Shown here: positions 1-8,271 of the stretch, in pieces | How the letters are laid out: every line of letters begins with the position of its first letter | Numbering within the stretch: position 1 is the first letter of the stretch | Made by a program: the position numbers and the translations under genes | Notes under the pieces: model-generated | Databases searched by the model: none | What the model was told of the DNA's origin: nothing | What the model saw: only the letters and a program-made list of their open reading frames with translations | Source of the DNA: CBDDBH01 sp965225625 | GTDB lineage: Bacteria > Pseudomonadota > Gammaproteobacteria > JADZEE01 | NCBI GenBank assembly: GCA_965225625.1 | Contig: CBDDBH010000032.1 | Coordinates: forward strand, 310,001-374,000 | Reading direction: 5' to 3' | DNA: 64,000 nt

Positions 1-415
1 CCTGTAGCGCGAATTCATAGCCCCGAGCGCCCAGACCGGCAATGATCCCAATTGCCAGATCCGAGACGTAGGAGCGATGCCGAAAGTCCTCGCGCGCGAA
101 AACGTTCGATAAATGGACCTCGATGAATGGCACGCCCACGGCTGCTAATGCGTCACGGATAGCAACGCTGGTGTGCGTGAATGCAGCCGGGTTAATGACG
201 ATGAAGGCGCAACCATCCGCGCCTGCTTGCTGGATACGCTCTACGATTTCGTGCTCCGCGTTGCTCTGAAAGCACAAAACCTCTTGACCGCCAGCGGCAC
301 CTTGCGCGACTAACCGCTCGTTGATCGCCTGGAGGGTATCGTCGCCGTAATGTTCTGGCTCGCGACCACCGAGCAGATTCAGGTTCGGACCATGGAGGAC
401 CAGTACCGACGCCAT
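1..415 (-). CDS. aroQ: 3-dehydroquinate dehydratase, type II (C-terminus cut by window edge)
   Basis: Dehydrates 3-dehydroquinate to 3-dehydroshikimate, third step of the cytoplasmic shikimate pathway. The 138 visible residues begin with the family signature around HGPNLNLLG (residues 8-16); the catalytic Arg and Tyr are R18 and Y23 in REPEHYG, the catalytic His is H101 in EVHLSN, and the FRHRSY loop at 111-116 carries the lid arginines. Family members are about 145-150 residues, so only the last few are missing beyond base 1. It follows the tlpA-like gene on the same strand after 128 bp. In many gammaproteobacteria accB and accC come next, which would lie outside the window. Start ATG at 415 is set by homology; the upstream RBS is weak. 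Confidence 0.95.
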   Translation of the reverse strand, partial: MASVLVLHGPNLNLLGGREPEHYGDDTLQAINERLVAQGAAGGQEVLCFQSNAEHEIVERIQQAGADGCAFIVINPAAFTHTSVAIRDALAAVGVPFIEVHLSNVFAREDFRHRSYVSDLAIGIIAGLGARGYEFALQ

Positions 416-543
416 CGGCAATATCTCGTTTTTCGCGGCTAATCGCCGACGTTGGACGGAGATTAACGTGGATAGGACAGTCCGTAAAGACCTGGCGACA
501 GGCCGGGGATGGTGCCGTCTGCGGCATTACCCCTGCCAAAAGG

Positions 544-1095
544 CTAAAGTAATTGACGGATCACAGTCTCGGCCTCGTCGCGATGCAACACGCCTTGCTT
601 GCGCAATACGATCCTGCCCTGTCGATCGATAATAGCGGTGAAGGGCAATCCGCCAATGGCGTTGCCGTATGCCTGGCCAACTTCGATGGCCTCAGATTCT
701 CCCACCAACAGGGGATAGTTAATGACCAACTCAGCCGCGTAATCGCGGACGGGATCAGGCTGATCGATAGCGATCCCGATGAACTGTAATCCGTCGGCGC
801 CATATTCGCGCTGCAGTTCGATAAACTCCGGGATCTCCTTGCGGCAGGGACCGCACCAGGTCGCCCAAAAATTAAGGGCGATGACTTTACCATCCCACTG
901 CGATATAGCTTGTGCGACGCCATTAACGTCCGGTAGCTCGAAGTTCGGACGCAATTGCGCGTCCGTAGCATCTGCGGTCGGGGGCAGCGCACGCGTAGCG
1001 GGGGCCAATTGCCCGGAACGTTTGTACAGCACCGCGCCGCCCGCCGCTAACGCGCCGAGCAGTAGTGCCGTCGTTAGCAATTGTCCGCGGTTCAT
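544..1095 (-). CDS. TlpA-family thioredoxin-like protein, membrane-anchored
   Basis: A 183-residue periplasmic thiol-disulfide protein. Residues 5-25 form one hydrophobic signal anchor, followed by a TlpA/ResA-type fold with the redox motif WCGPC (C81, C84) and the later cis-proline region near GLPFTAIID. The start ATG at 1095 lies one base after the dsbD stop (TGA then ATG), so the two are translationally adjacent. A longer upstream reading is possible in frame but would overlap dsbD and put 45 extra residues before the anchor. Family knowledge: DsbD exports electrons to such thioredoxins, used for cytochrome c maturation or oxidative-stress repair. The precise substrate cannot be read from the sequence. 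Confidence 0.9.
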   Translation of the reverse strand: MNRGQLLTTALLLGALAAGGAVLYKRSGQLAPATRALPPTADATDAQLRPNFELPDVNGVAQAISQWDGKVIALNFWATWCGPCRKEIPEFIELQREYGADGLQFIGIAIDQPDPVRDYAAELVINYPLLVGESEAIEVGQAYGNAIGGLPFTAIIDRQGRIVLRKQGVLHRDEAETVIRQLL

Positions 1096-1096
1096 G

Positions 1097-2938
1097 TCAG
1101 CGCACCGCGACTGCCTGTTGTAAATGGGCGCGAAAGCGCTCCGGGCCGACGAAACCGACGAGCCGGTAACCTCGGCGCTCTTCACCATCAGCGCCGAAAA
1201 ACAGGATCGCCGGCGGTCCGTACAGGCCAAGAGACTTCAGCAGTTCTCGATCTGACACATCGTTGGCAGTGACATCGGCCTGCAACAACAACACATCTGC
1301 CAGCGCGGCTTGCACATCGCGATCGGAAAACGTATGACGCTCCATCTGCTTACACTCAATACACCAGTCCGCGTAGAAGTCGAGAATTGCGGGTTGCGCA
1401 GCGTCACGCAAGCGGCCCCGCAACTCCTGGAGACTTTTCACGCGGTGAAAATCCGCCGTTTTTTCAGCCGTTTGTGGGGCATCCGGCGAAAAACCACTCA
1501 AAGGTTGTAACACATTATCGGCGCCGCCTGCTGCTCCGACGAGCAATGCTACGCCATACACCAGCATCGCAAAGCCGATGCCCTTCCACAGACGCTGCCA
1601 GCCCGAAGCCACGGCACCAAACTGCTCCAGCGCGCCCATGTAAACTGCGGACACAATCAACAAGAGTGCCCACATGCCCAGGATCAGCGGCGGCGATACA
1701 ATTCGCGCTAGCAGCCAGATCGCCACCCCGATTAGCACGACGCCGAACACGCGCTTGACGGTGTCCATCCAAGCACCGGCGCGTGGCAGCCAACTGCCGG
1801 CTGAAGATCCGACCACCAGCAATGGCAATCCCATCCCCAATGCCATCGCGAACAACGCGACCCCGCCCAGCACCGCGTCGCCGGTCTCGCCTATGTAGAT
1901 CAGCGCACCGGCCAGCGGCGGCGCCACGCATGGCCCGACAATGATGGCTGATAATGCTCCCATAACGGCAACGCCACCGTAGGTGCCGCCACGATGGCGA
2001 TTGCTGAAATCCGTGAACCGCCCCTGCCAGGCCGACGGCAGCTGCAACTCGAAAAATCCGAACATAGACAAGGCAAGCAACACAAACACAGCACTGAAAC
2101 CTATTAACACCCAGGGGTGCTGAAAGCTAGCCTGCAGATTGTGACCGAACACACCGGCGAGCGCGCCTGCTATCGCGTAGATCGCGGCCATCGACACCAC
2201 ATAGGTAAGTGACAGCGTAAACGCGGAACGACGAGTTAGGCGCTCACCCTGACCCACAATAATTCCGGACAGAATCGGTATCATCGGCAATACGCAAGGC
2301 GTAAACGCAAGTAACAGGCCAAAACCGAAGAAACTGGTTACCAGCAACAACCATTTGCCGCTCGCGAGTTGCGCCGCTATGCGGTCCTGAACGGGCATTG
2401 GCGGTACCGAGCTCGCGGCCGGGGGGGTGCCCGATGTCAGCATCACGGTCTTTTTGATGGGTGGGTAACATATCCCAGCCTCGGCGCAGCCCTGGTAGCC
2501 CAACTTCAGTGCGAACGGCTCGGAATTCACCGCCATCGCCGCGAACGGCACGTCAATTTCAAAATCGCCCTTGTAGATTTGCACCTCGCCAAAAAACTCA
2601 TCGTCTTTAGTTTCTGAGGGCGGGAAGACCGGGGCACCTAGGGCGTCTTCGGCCGGGCCGTCAGCGGAAAACGTGAATTTGTTTTGATACAGATAATAAC
2701 CTTCGGCAACCCGCCAGTAGGTGCGCACCTTGTCGCCGAGTAACTGCGCCGACCACACGAACGCCTCATCCGGATCGAGAAACTCGGGTTGCTCCCCAGC
2801 CAACCGCGCACTGAGTGAACCGCCGCGTAGAATTTCGAACGGATTGCTTATTGCTGCGTCTGTTACTTGCGCGATTCCGGTCGTGGCCGCCCACAGCGCC
2901 ACAAGCATCGGTATTGCCAGAAAGGTTCGTGTTTTCAT
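1097..2938 (-). CDS. dsbD: Thiol:disulfide interchange protein DsbD
   Basis: Carries electrons from cytoplasmic thioredoxin across the inner membrane to periplasmic partners. The 613-residue protein has the full three-domain plan: signal peptide (1-23), N-terminal immunoglobulin-like domain with the redox pair C151/C157 (CAEAGICYPP), a membrane domain of about eight helices with the two transport cysteines in FTPCVLP and GPCVAPP, and a C-terminal thioredoxin domain with DWCIEC (C526, C529). All six redox cysteines are present. The start ATG at 2938 overlaps the cutA stop (ATGA), and the stop is one base before the TlpA-like gene, so cutA-dsbD-tlpA is a tightly coupled operon. Confidence 0.95.
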   Translation of the reverse strand: MKTRTFLAIPMLVALWAATTGIAQVTDAAISNPFEILRGGSLSARLAGEQPEFLDPDEAFVWSAQLLGDKVRTYWRVAEGYYLYQNKFTFSADGPAEDALGAPVFPPSETKDDEFFGEVQIYKGDFEIDVPFAAMAVNSEPFALKLGYQGCAEAGICYPPIKKTVMLTSGTPPAASSVPPMPVQDRIAAQLASGKWLLLVTSFFGFGLLLAFTPCVLPMIPILSGIIVGQGERLTRRSAFTLSLTYVVSMAAIYAIAGALAGVFGHNLQASFQHPWVLIGFSAVFVLLALSMFGFFELQLPSAWQGRFTDFSNRHRGGTYGGVAVMGALSAIIVGPCVAPPLAGALIYIGETGDAVLGGVALFAMALGMGLPLLVVGSSAGSWLPRAGAWMDTVKRVFGVVLIGVAIWLLARIVSPPLILGMWALLLIVSAVYMGALEQFGAVASGWQRLWKGIGFAMLVYGVALLVGAAGGADNVLQPLSGFSPDAPQTAEKTADFHRVKSLQELRGRLRDAAQPAILDFYADWCIECKQMERHTFSDRDVQAALADVLLLQADVTANDVSDRELLKSLGLYGPPAILFFGADGEERRGYRLVGFVGPERFRAHLQQAVAVR

Positions 2939-3273
2939 AGGGGTGCGCTCGAGCTTTGCCCGATCCAAGCCAGGTAATCGGCCGCACCGGCAGCTATCGG
3001 TAGGGCGATCACTTGCGGCACCTCATAGGGATGAAGCTCCTTGATGACCTGCTCTGCTGCGTCGTAGTTGGCTGCCAGACATTTGATGAACAACAACTGT
3101 TCGGCCGCGCTCTTCACGGCGCCGCGCCAGCGGAAGATCGAGCGGATTCCCGGCACAATGTTCACCCCTGCGGCGACCCGCCGCTCGACCAACGCCTGCG
3201 CGATCCGCTCAGTGCTCCCAGCATCTGGACAGCTTGTCAGGATCACTAAAAATGTCTCACTGTCTGCTACCAT
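2935..3273 (-). CDS. cutA: Divalent-cation tolerance protein CutA
   Basis: A 112-residue protein of the small trimeric CutA1 family, linked to copper and other divalent-metal tolerance through a mechanism that is not settled. It shows the family pattern: beta strand with a single Cys (LVILTSCPD), the helix-strand segment with INxVPGI-type sequence (VNIVPGIRSIFRW) and the strongly conserved HPYEVPQVIALPI stretch near residue 95. First gene of the minus-strand operon cutA-dsbD-tlpA; its TGA overlaps the dsbD ATG. It is divergent from fxsA, with a 78-bp shared upstream region. Confidence 0.94.
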   Translation of the reverse strand: MVADSETFLVILTSCPDAGSTERIAQALVERRVAAGVNIVPGIRSIFRWRGAVKSAAEQLLFIKCLAANYDAAEQVIKELHPYEVPQVIALPIAAGAADYLAWIGQSSSAPL

Positions 3274-3296
3274 GACACGCCCGTGCCGTAACGTCC

Positions 3297-3324
3297 TTGA
3301 ACCTTAGCGATCAGACATTATACA
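3297..3324 (+). promoter_or_regulatory. Probable sigma70 promoter for fxsA
   Basis: TTGAAC at 3297-3302 and TATACA at 3319-3324 are separated by 16 bp, lying 28 bp before the fxsA start in the cutA/fxsA divergent gap. Assignment rests on hexamer match and position only. Confidence 0.5.
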
Positions 3325-3351
3325 AGGGCCAAGGTTCGCAATGAGCAAGAC

Positions 3352-3765
3352 ATGAAATTCTTCAGCTTTCTGGTGGTTTTGTTGATTTCGGTCCCGCTCG
3401 TAGAGATCTACGTGCTCATCGTGGTTGGCAGCCATCTGGGGGCACTTACCACAGTGACCCTGGTTGTGGCGACAGCCTGCCTGGGCGCGGTGCTGCTGCG
3501 CTGGCAAGGACTTACGACCTTACAACGGATCCAGACCGCTTTGGAGCGCAAGCAACTACCGGCGATTGAGCTACTGGAAGCGGCGATCCTGCTGGTTGCC
3601 GGCGCACTGCTGCTAACGCCTGGATTCGTCACCGACGTGATCGGTTTTGCCGCATTACTACCGAGCTGGCGAAACGCGGTAGCGAATCTGCTGGCCGCGC
3701 GGATGCTGGCGGGTACGGTAATGCAAAGGCCGGTTATCGACGTCGATTTTCATCGCGACCCGTGA
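3352..3765 (+). CDS. fxsA: FxsA family membrane protein
   Basis: A 137-residue inner-membrane protein. Two N-terminal hydrophobic segments (about 3-22 and 27-47) and a third near 78-98 match the FxsA topology, and the motif around ALLLTPGFVTDVIG is the most conserved part of the family. FxsA in E. coli is known as a suppressor of F-plasmid exclusion of phage T7; its housekeeping role is unclear. Placement directly upstream of groESL is a long-standing gammaproteobacterial gene order and supports the name. The stop is 20 bp before the -35 hexamer of the groE promoter. Confidence 0.9.
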   Translation: MKFFSFLVVLLISVPLVEIYVLIVVGSHLGALTTVTLVVATACLGAVLLRWQGLTTLQRIQTALERKQLPAIELLEAAILLVAGALLLTPGFVTDVIGFAALLPSWRNAVANLLAARMLAGTVMQRPVIDVDFHRDP

Positions 3766-3784
3766 ACGCTTCACCGCAACTTTC

Positions 3785-3812
3785 TTGACAGTCCGGTTCT
3801 GACACCTATAAT
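3785..3812 (+). promoter_or_regulatory. Consensus sigma70 promoter of groES-groEL
   Basis: TTGACA at 3785-3790 and TATAAT at 3807-3812 are both perfect hexamers with a 16-bp spacer. They lie 86 bp before groES. No CIRCE inverted repeat was seen between this promoter and groES, and no good sigma32 match (CTTGAA ... CCCCAT) was found. Confidence 0.75.
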
Positions 3813-3897
3813 CGCTGTCCCCCGCATGCTACCTCGACGATTAGGGGTTCGCTGGGCATCCCTCGCACGACAACTGCAGGTTTTGGAGAACCAAACC

Positions 3898-4188
3898 ATG
3901 AAAATACGTCCTCTGCACGATCGCGTAATCGTGCGCCGCCAAGAAGAAGAAACCACCAGTCCCGGCGGCATCGTGATCCCTGACTCGGCGACTGAGAAGC
4001 CCATTCGCGGCGAAGTTATCTCGGTGGGTCCCGGCAAAATCCTGGACAGTGGCGAATCGCGCCCACTGGATGTCAAGCCTGGTGATTTAGTGTTGTTCGG
4101 CAAATACGGCGGTACCGAGGTCAAAGTTGATGGCGAGGATCTACTCGTACTGCGCGAAGAAGACATCATGGGCGTTATCGAAAGCTAG
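3898..4188 (+). CDS. groES: Co-chaperonin GroES
   Basis: The 96-residue heptameric lid of the GroEL folding chamber, cytoplasmic. The start MKIRPLHDRVIVRR at 3898 follows a GGAG ribosome site; a longer in-frame reading adds 24 unrelated residues and is rejected. The mobile loop (EETTSPGGIVIPDSA, about residues 16-30) that docks on GroEL is intact, and the C-terminus VLREEDIMGVIE is typical. It is co-transcribed with groEL but separated from it by an unusually long 195-bp spacer containing two perfect hairpins. Confidence 0.98.
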   Translation: MKIRPLHDRVIVRRQEEETTSPGGIVIPDSATEKPIRGEVISVGPGKILDSGESRPLDVKPGDLVLFGKYGGTEVKVDGEDLLVLREEDIMGVIES

Positions 4189-4250
4189 CCCGCGTAGTGC
4201 ATGAAGGGCAGACAAACGCTTGTCGACTTTGGCTCCTGCGTCGTTCTACC

Positions 4251-4301
4251 GCCTGCATCCGTGCAGGCGTGCATGGTCTGCATTTCCGCCATCGCTGGCG
4301 G
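4251..4301 (+). other. Two hairpins in the groES-groEL spacer
   Basis: Hairpin 1: GCCTGCA (4251-4257), TCCG loop, TGCAGGC (4262-4268). Hairpin 2: CCGCCA (4286-4291), TCGC loop, TGGCGG (4296-4301). Both stems are perfect and GC-rich, and neither is followed by a T-tract, so they are not ordinary terminators. They could be RNA processing or stability elements that set the groES:groEL ratio; that is inference. Confidence 0.55.
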
Positions 4302-4383
4302 TCACACCGCACGATGCTGGTGAAATCCCGAGACGGTGCCAGCCCGGCAACATCGAATTCAACTGATATTTGAGGAAGACGAA

Positions 4384-6063
4384 ATGAGCGCAAAAGAAAT
4401 TAAATTCCAGGAAGAGGCGCGCCGCCAGATGTTAATAGGCGTCAACGTACTCGCCAACGCCGTCAGAGTGACGCTCGGGCCGCGCGGTCGCAATGTAATT
4501 TTAGATAAGAGCTTTGGCGCTCCCACGGTCACTAAAGACGGGGTGTCGGTCGCCAAAGAAATCGAACTCGATGACAAATTCCAGAATATGGGCGCGCAGA
4601 TGGTAAAGGAAGTCGCGTCTAAAACCTCGGATATCGCTGGAGACGGAACGACGACAGCGACGGTGCTCGCGCAATGCATTTTGACCGAAGGCATCAAGTC
4701 GGTCGCGGCTGGACTTAACGCCATGGATCTCAAACGCGGCATCGACAAGGCGGTGGCTGCCACCGTGGAAAACCTGCAGGCACAATCCAAACCCTGCACG
4801 GACAACAACGCCATCGCCCAGGTCGGGACAATTTCGGCCAATGCCGACAATGCCATCGGCGACACCATTGCTGAAGCGATGGGCAAGGTCGGCAAAGAAG
4901 GCGTAATTACGATAGAAGAGGGATCCGGGTTGGAGAATGAGCTGGACATCGTGGAGGGAATGCAATTCGACCGCGGTTATCTATCATCGTATTTCATCAA
5001 CGACCAACAGACCATGGCGGTCGAACTGCAAGAGCCGATGATTCTTCTTTACGACAAAAAGATCTCCAATATTCGAGATCTGCTACCGCTGCTGGAAGCC
5101 GCCGCGCGCGCCGGGCGCCCGCTGCTGGTGGTTGCCGAAGATGTTGAGGGCGAGGCGCTGGCCACGCTCGTGGTCAACCACATTCGCGGGATAGTCAAAG
5201 TCGCCGCTGTTAAGGCGCCTGGCTTTGGCGATCGGCGTAAAGCGATGCTTGAGGACATAGCCATCCTGACGGGCGGCACGGTGATCTCCGAAGAAATAGG
5301 CCTGACGTTGGAGAAGGCAAGCCTCGACGACCTAGGCACGTGCAAACGCCTGAGTATCTCCAAGGACGAAACCACGATCGTCGATGGTGCGGGCAACAAA
5401 GCCTCCATTGAGGGCCGCGTCGGTCAGATCCGCGCGCAGATCGAGGAGTCCACCTCCGACTACGACAAGGAAAAGCTGCAGGAACGGGTCGCCAAACTGG
5501 CGGGCGGCGTTGCCGTTATTCGCGTAGGCGCGGCCACGGAAATCGAGATGAAGGAGAAAAAGGCCCGGGTGGAGGACGCATTACACGCCACCCGAGCGGC
5601 CGTGGAGGAAGGTGTCGTGCCGGGTGGAGGCGTCGCGTTGGTGCGTGCGCTGTCCGCGCTGGAGGATCTGAGCGGCGACAATCACGATCAGGGCATCGGC
5701 ATCGAAATCATTCGACGCGCTTTGAGCGAACCGCTGCGCCAACTGGTAAAAAATGCGGGTGAGGAGCCTTCGGTAATACTCAACAAGGTGGCCGAGGGTG
5801 ACGGCAATTTTGGCTACAATGCCGCCTCCGGTGAATTCGGCGACATGATCGAGATGGGTATTCTGGATCCGACCAAGGTCATGCGAGCGGCGTTGCAACA
5901 TGCCGGCTCGATCGCCGGTTTGATGATCACGACCGCGGCCATGATTGCCGAGTTGCCTCAGGAAGACGCGCCTGCAATGCCTGCAATGCCCGACATGGGT
6001 GGCATGGGTGGCATGGGTGGCATGGGTGGCGGCATGGGTGGCGGCATGGGTGGAATGATGTAA
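4384..6063 (+). CDS. groEL: Chaperonin GroEL (Hsp60)
   Basis: The 559-residue subunit of the double-ring ATP-dependent folding chamber. It shows the nucleotide-binding GPRGRNVILDKS (about 31-42) and GDGTTTATVLA (about 86-96) motifs, the apical substrate-binding domain in the middle, and the class I signature AALHATRAAVEEGVVPGG-like segment near 405. The flexible C-terminal tail is rich in GGM repeats, as is usual. The start ATG at 4384 follows TTGAGGAAG; the in-frame extension upstream is not conserved. Some positions differ from the common form (for example EARRQMLIGVN for the usual DARxxMLxGVN), within normal divergence. Confidence 0.98.
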   Translation: MSAKEIKFQEEARRQMLIGVNVLANAVRVTLGPRGRNVILDKSFGAPTVTKDGVSVAKEIELDDKFQNMGAQMVKEVASKTSDIAGDGTTTATVLAQCILTEGIKSVAAGLNAMDLKRGIDKAVAATVENLQAQSKPCTDNNAIAQVGTISANADNAIGDTIAEAMGKVGKEGVITIEEGSGLENELDIVEGMQFDRGYLSSYFINDQQTMAVELQEPMILLYDKKISNIRDLLPLLEAAARAGRPLLVVAEDVEGEALATLVVNHIRGIVKVAAVKAPGFGDRRKAMLEDIAILTGGTVISEEIGLTLEKASLDDLGTCKRLSISKDETTIVDGAGNKASIEGRVGQIRAQIEESTSDYDKEKLQERVAKLAGGVAVIRVGAATEIEMKEKKARVEDALHATRAAVEEGVVPGGGVALVRALSALEDLSGDNHDQGIGIEIIRRALSEPLRQLVKNAGEEPSVILNKVAEGDGNFGYNAASGEFGDMIEMGILDPTKVMRAALQHAGSIAGLMITTAAMIAELPQEDAPAMPAMPDMGGMGGMGGMGGGMGGGMGGMM

Positions 6064-6083
6064 AGCGGACGCCTGCCCTAATT

Positions 6084-6113
6084 AAAGCCCCGCCAGCGTG
6101 CGGGGCTTTTTTT
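6084..6113 (+). terminator. Rho-independent terminator after groEL
   Basis: AAAGCCCCG (6084-6092), 8-nt loop, CGGGGCTTT (6101-6109), ending in seven T's (6107-6113). Located 20 bp after the groEL stop. Confidence 0.9.
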
Positions 6114-6194
6114 GGAAGCGGGCGTGATTTATGGTGCAATATGACTTTTGCTTGCTTAGCGCTGCAACAATCCAGTGAACTTGAGAGCCCTGTC

Positions 6195-7118
6195 ATGGAT
6201 TTAGCCGATCGGGACGGAACCATCTGGCTCGACGGCCACATGGTGCCCTGGCGCGATGCCAAAGTGCATGTGTTAACACACACGCTGCATTACGGTGTTG
6301 GCGTATTTGAGGGGATCCGCGCGTACAAAACAGCGTCGGGGAAAACTGCGGCGTTCCGCATGGATGCCCACATAGCACGGCTGTATGACTCGGCGCACAT
6401 TTTGCGCATGACGATCCCCTACTCGCGCGAGGTACTTACGCAAACGTGTTGCGAGGTTGTGCGCGCCAACGGTTTTGAAGAGGCCTACATTCGCCCTATG
6501 TGCTTTCTTGGCTCCGAAGGTCTGGGCCTGCATGCCGATAAGTTGCAGGTGCATGCAATGATCGCCGCCTGGGAATGGGGTGCCTATCTGGGCGATGAGG
6601 CTTTGTCACGGGGGATCCGGATAAAGACATCGTCGTTTACCCGCTACCATCCCAACAGCGTGATGTGCAAAGCTAAAGCCAACGGCAATTACATGAACTC
6701 CATTCTTGCACTGCAGGAGGCGACTCAATCGGGCTATGACGAAGCGCTGGTGCTCGACACTCATGGTTTCGTCGCCGAAGGCAGCGGTGAGAATTTTTTT
6801 ATTGTCAAAGACAAGGCGATTTACACACCGGATCTGTCCGCGGCCTTAGCAGGGATCACCCGGGACTCGGTAATTACGCTGGCCCGAGAAGCGGGTTATT
6901 CCGTGACCGAGAAACGGATCACCCGGGATGAGGTTTATATCGCCGACGAAGCGTTTTTCACGGGAACCGCGGCAGAAGTCACACCGATCCGCGAACTTGA
7001 CGATCGCATGATCGGGGCGGGGAAAATCGGTCCCGTCACCAAGGAGTTGCAGACGCTGTATTTTGCCCAGATCCGCGGCGAACGCAGCGAACACGCTGAT
7101 TGGTTACTTGAGATCTGA
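6195..7118 (+). CDS. ilvE: Branched-chain amino acid aminotransferase
   Basis: A PLP enzyme of fold type IV that interconverts leucine, isoleucine and valine with their 2-oxo acids. Of 307 residues, the PLP lysine is K161 in AKANGNY; the phosphate-binding and substrate features EGSGENFF (about 195-202) and GITRDS (about 220) are present, as is the C-terminal FFTGTAAEVTPI. The start MDLADRDGTIWLDG at 6195 fits homologues; an upstream in-frame Met would add 18 residues. Neighbours on the plus strand are a CHCC zinc-finger gene and surface-polysaccharide genes, a common arrangement around ilvE in gammaproteobacteria. Confidence 0.95.
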   Translation: MDLADRDGTIWLDGHMVPWRDAKVHVLTHTLHYGVGVFEGIRAYKTASGKTAAFRMDAHIARLYDSAHILRMTIPYSREVLTQTCCEVVRANGFEEAYIRPMCFLGSEGLGLHADKLQVHAMIAAWEWGAYLGDEALSRGIRIKTSSFTRYHPNSVMCKAKANGNYMNSILALQEATQSGYDEALVLDTHGFVAEGSGENFFIVKDKAIYTPDLSAALAGITRDSVITLAREAGYSVTEKRITRDEVYIADEAFFTGTAAEVTPIRELDDRMIGAGKIGPVTKELQTLYFAQIRGERSEHADWLLEI

Positions 7119-7129
7119 CCGGTGCGCTG

Positions 7130-7327
7130 ATGGCTAATTCGCCCGGCGGCACAACACCCAACGATAAAGCACGTTACGACATAAGTCGGCAGGAATTACC
7201 GCTGCACTGCCCGCTGCCGCAAATGAGTCTATGGAATTCGCACCCTCGTGTATTTCTGCCCATAGAGGAAACGGGCCGTGCAAAATGTCCGTATTGCGGC
7301 GCGGAATTCGTCCTCCTGGAGCAGTAA
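7130..7327 (+). CDS. Small CHCC zinc-finger domain protein
   Basis: A 65-residue cytoplasmic protein matching the zinc-finger CHCC family, related to the zinc-binding part of the mitochondrial complex I subunit NDUFS6. Ligands read directly: C27 (LHCPLP), H38 (NSHPRV), C53 and C56 (KCPYCG). The remainder is the family core (LWNSHPRVFLPIE, AEFVLL). Bacterial function is unknown. It starts 11 bp after ilvE and is probably co-transcribed with it and with the polysaccharide genes that follow. Confidence 0.9.
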   Translation: MANSPGGTTPNDKARYDISRQELPLHCPLPQMSLWNSHPRVFLPIEETGRAKCPYCGAEFVLLEQ

Positions 7328-7364
7328 CCAACAACCGCCGCCGTTTGCGAACGGTGCACCAACT

Positions 7365-8267
7365 ATGGTGATTTGGCGTCTTACGGATGGCAAACCCGGC
7401 CACGATGCACAGTCTTTAGGTCTCGTGCAGGCGCTTGCGGCACGGCGTGACGTGCATGCGGTAGCTATCGAATGCCCTGGAATTTGGCGTAGCTTGAGCG
7501 CGCTTGCGCGCAATCGATTTAACCCCAGCCCCGCAGCACCTTCGCCGGATCTCCTCGTCGGCGCGGGTCATGCGACCCATCTACCGATGCTGGCTGCACG
7601 TCGCAGTTTCGGTGCACGTTGTGTCGTGTTGATGGCACCCAGCCTGCCGATACGGCTTTTCGATCTGTGCATCGTGCCGCAACATGATGGTCTCCCAGAT
7701 GGGGAAAATCTCGTCAACTCCGTGGGACCGCTTAACCCGATTATTGCCCGACCGCAACAACACTCGGACCGGGGACTCATGCTGATCGGCGGTGCGTCCC
7801 GGCATTTCCATTGGCCGCTCGAGACAATCGCAGCACAAATTGAAGCGCTAGCGATGAAAACACCGGCGATCCAATGGCAGATTACGGATTCGCGGCGCAG
7901 CTCGGTGGCAACCGGCGTAGCGCTGGCGGCCATCGCCCAAGCCAACGTCGAGTTTATTTCACACTCACAGACCCCTGACGGTTGGGTAGCGGCAAGACTG
8001 GCGGAGTGTGCGCAGGTTTGGGTCAGCGCAGACAGCGTATCCATGATCTACGAGGCATTGACGTCAGGTGCTGCAGTGGGCCTATTCGACATTGCGGAGA
8101 AAAACCCGTCGCGGGTCGCCCGCGGACTGCAACAACTGCGCGAGCAAGGCCGGGTAACGGGCTTCAAGCAGTGGCTAGCCGACGACGGCTTACCGGCGCC
8201 GCAGCAACCACTCGCTGAAGCCGGGCGCTGCGCTGATCTTATTCTCACACGTTGGTTTCAGGATTGA
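7365..8267 (+). CDS. ELM1-family protein (mitochondrial fission ELM1-like, probable surface-glycan role)
   Basis: A 300-residue protein recognised by the N-terminus VIWRLTDGKPGHDAQSLGLV and the C-terminal half with SADSVSMIYEALTSGAAVGLF, both typical of the ELM1 family. The family name comes from plant mitochondrial fission proteins; in bacteria the gene usually lies in LPS or capsule clusters and the fold resembles GT-B glycosyltransferases, so a sugar-transfer role is plausible but unproven. The ATG at 7365 is preferred over an upstream Met at 7278 that would overlap the zinc-finger gene. It is followed after 4 bp by the methyltransferase gene. Confidence 0.85.
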   Translation: MVIWRLTDGKPGHDAQSLGLVQALAARRDVHAVAIECPGIWRSLSALARNRFNPSPAAPSPDLLVGAGHATHLPMLAARRSFGARCVVLMAPSLPIRLFDLCIVPQHDGLPDGENLVNSVGPLNPIIARPQQHSDRGLMLIGGASRHFHWPLETIAAQIEALAMKTPAIQWQITDSRRSSVATGVALAAIAQANVEFISHSQTPDGWVAARLAECAQVWVSADSVSMIYEALTSGAAVGLFDIAEKNPSRVARGLQQLREQGRVTGFKQWLADDGLPAPQQPLAEAGRCADLILTRWFQD

Positions 8268-8271
8268 CCAA

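Noticed and set aside
4359..4949. 196-residue open frame antisense to groEL
   Set aside because: Shadow frame of a highly conserved gene with serine/leucine-rich low-complexity composition and no recognisable family.
5990..6060. GGM tandem repeat near 6 kb
   Set aside because: It is the normal flexible C-terminal tail of GroEL and not a mobile or regulatory repeat.
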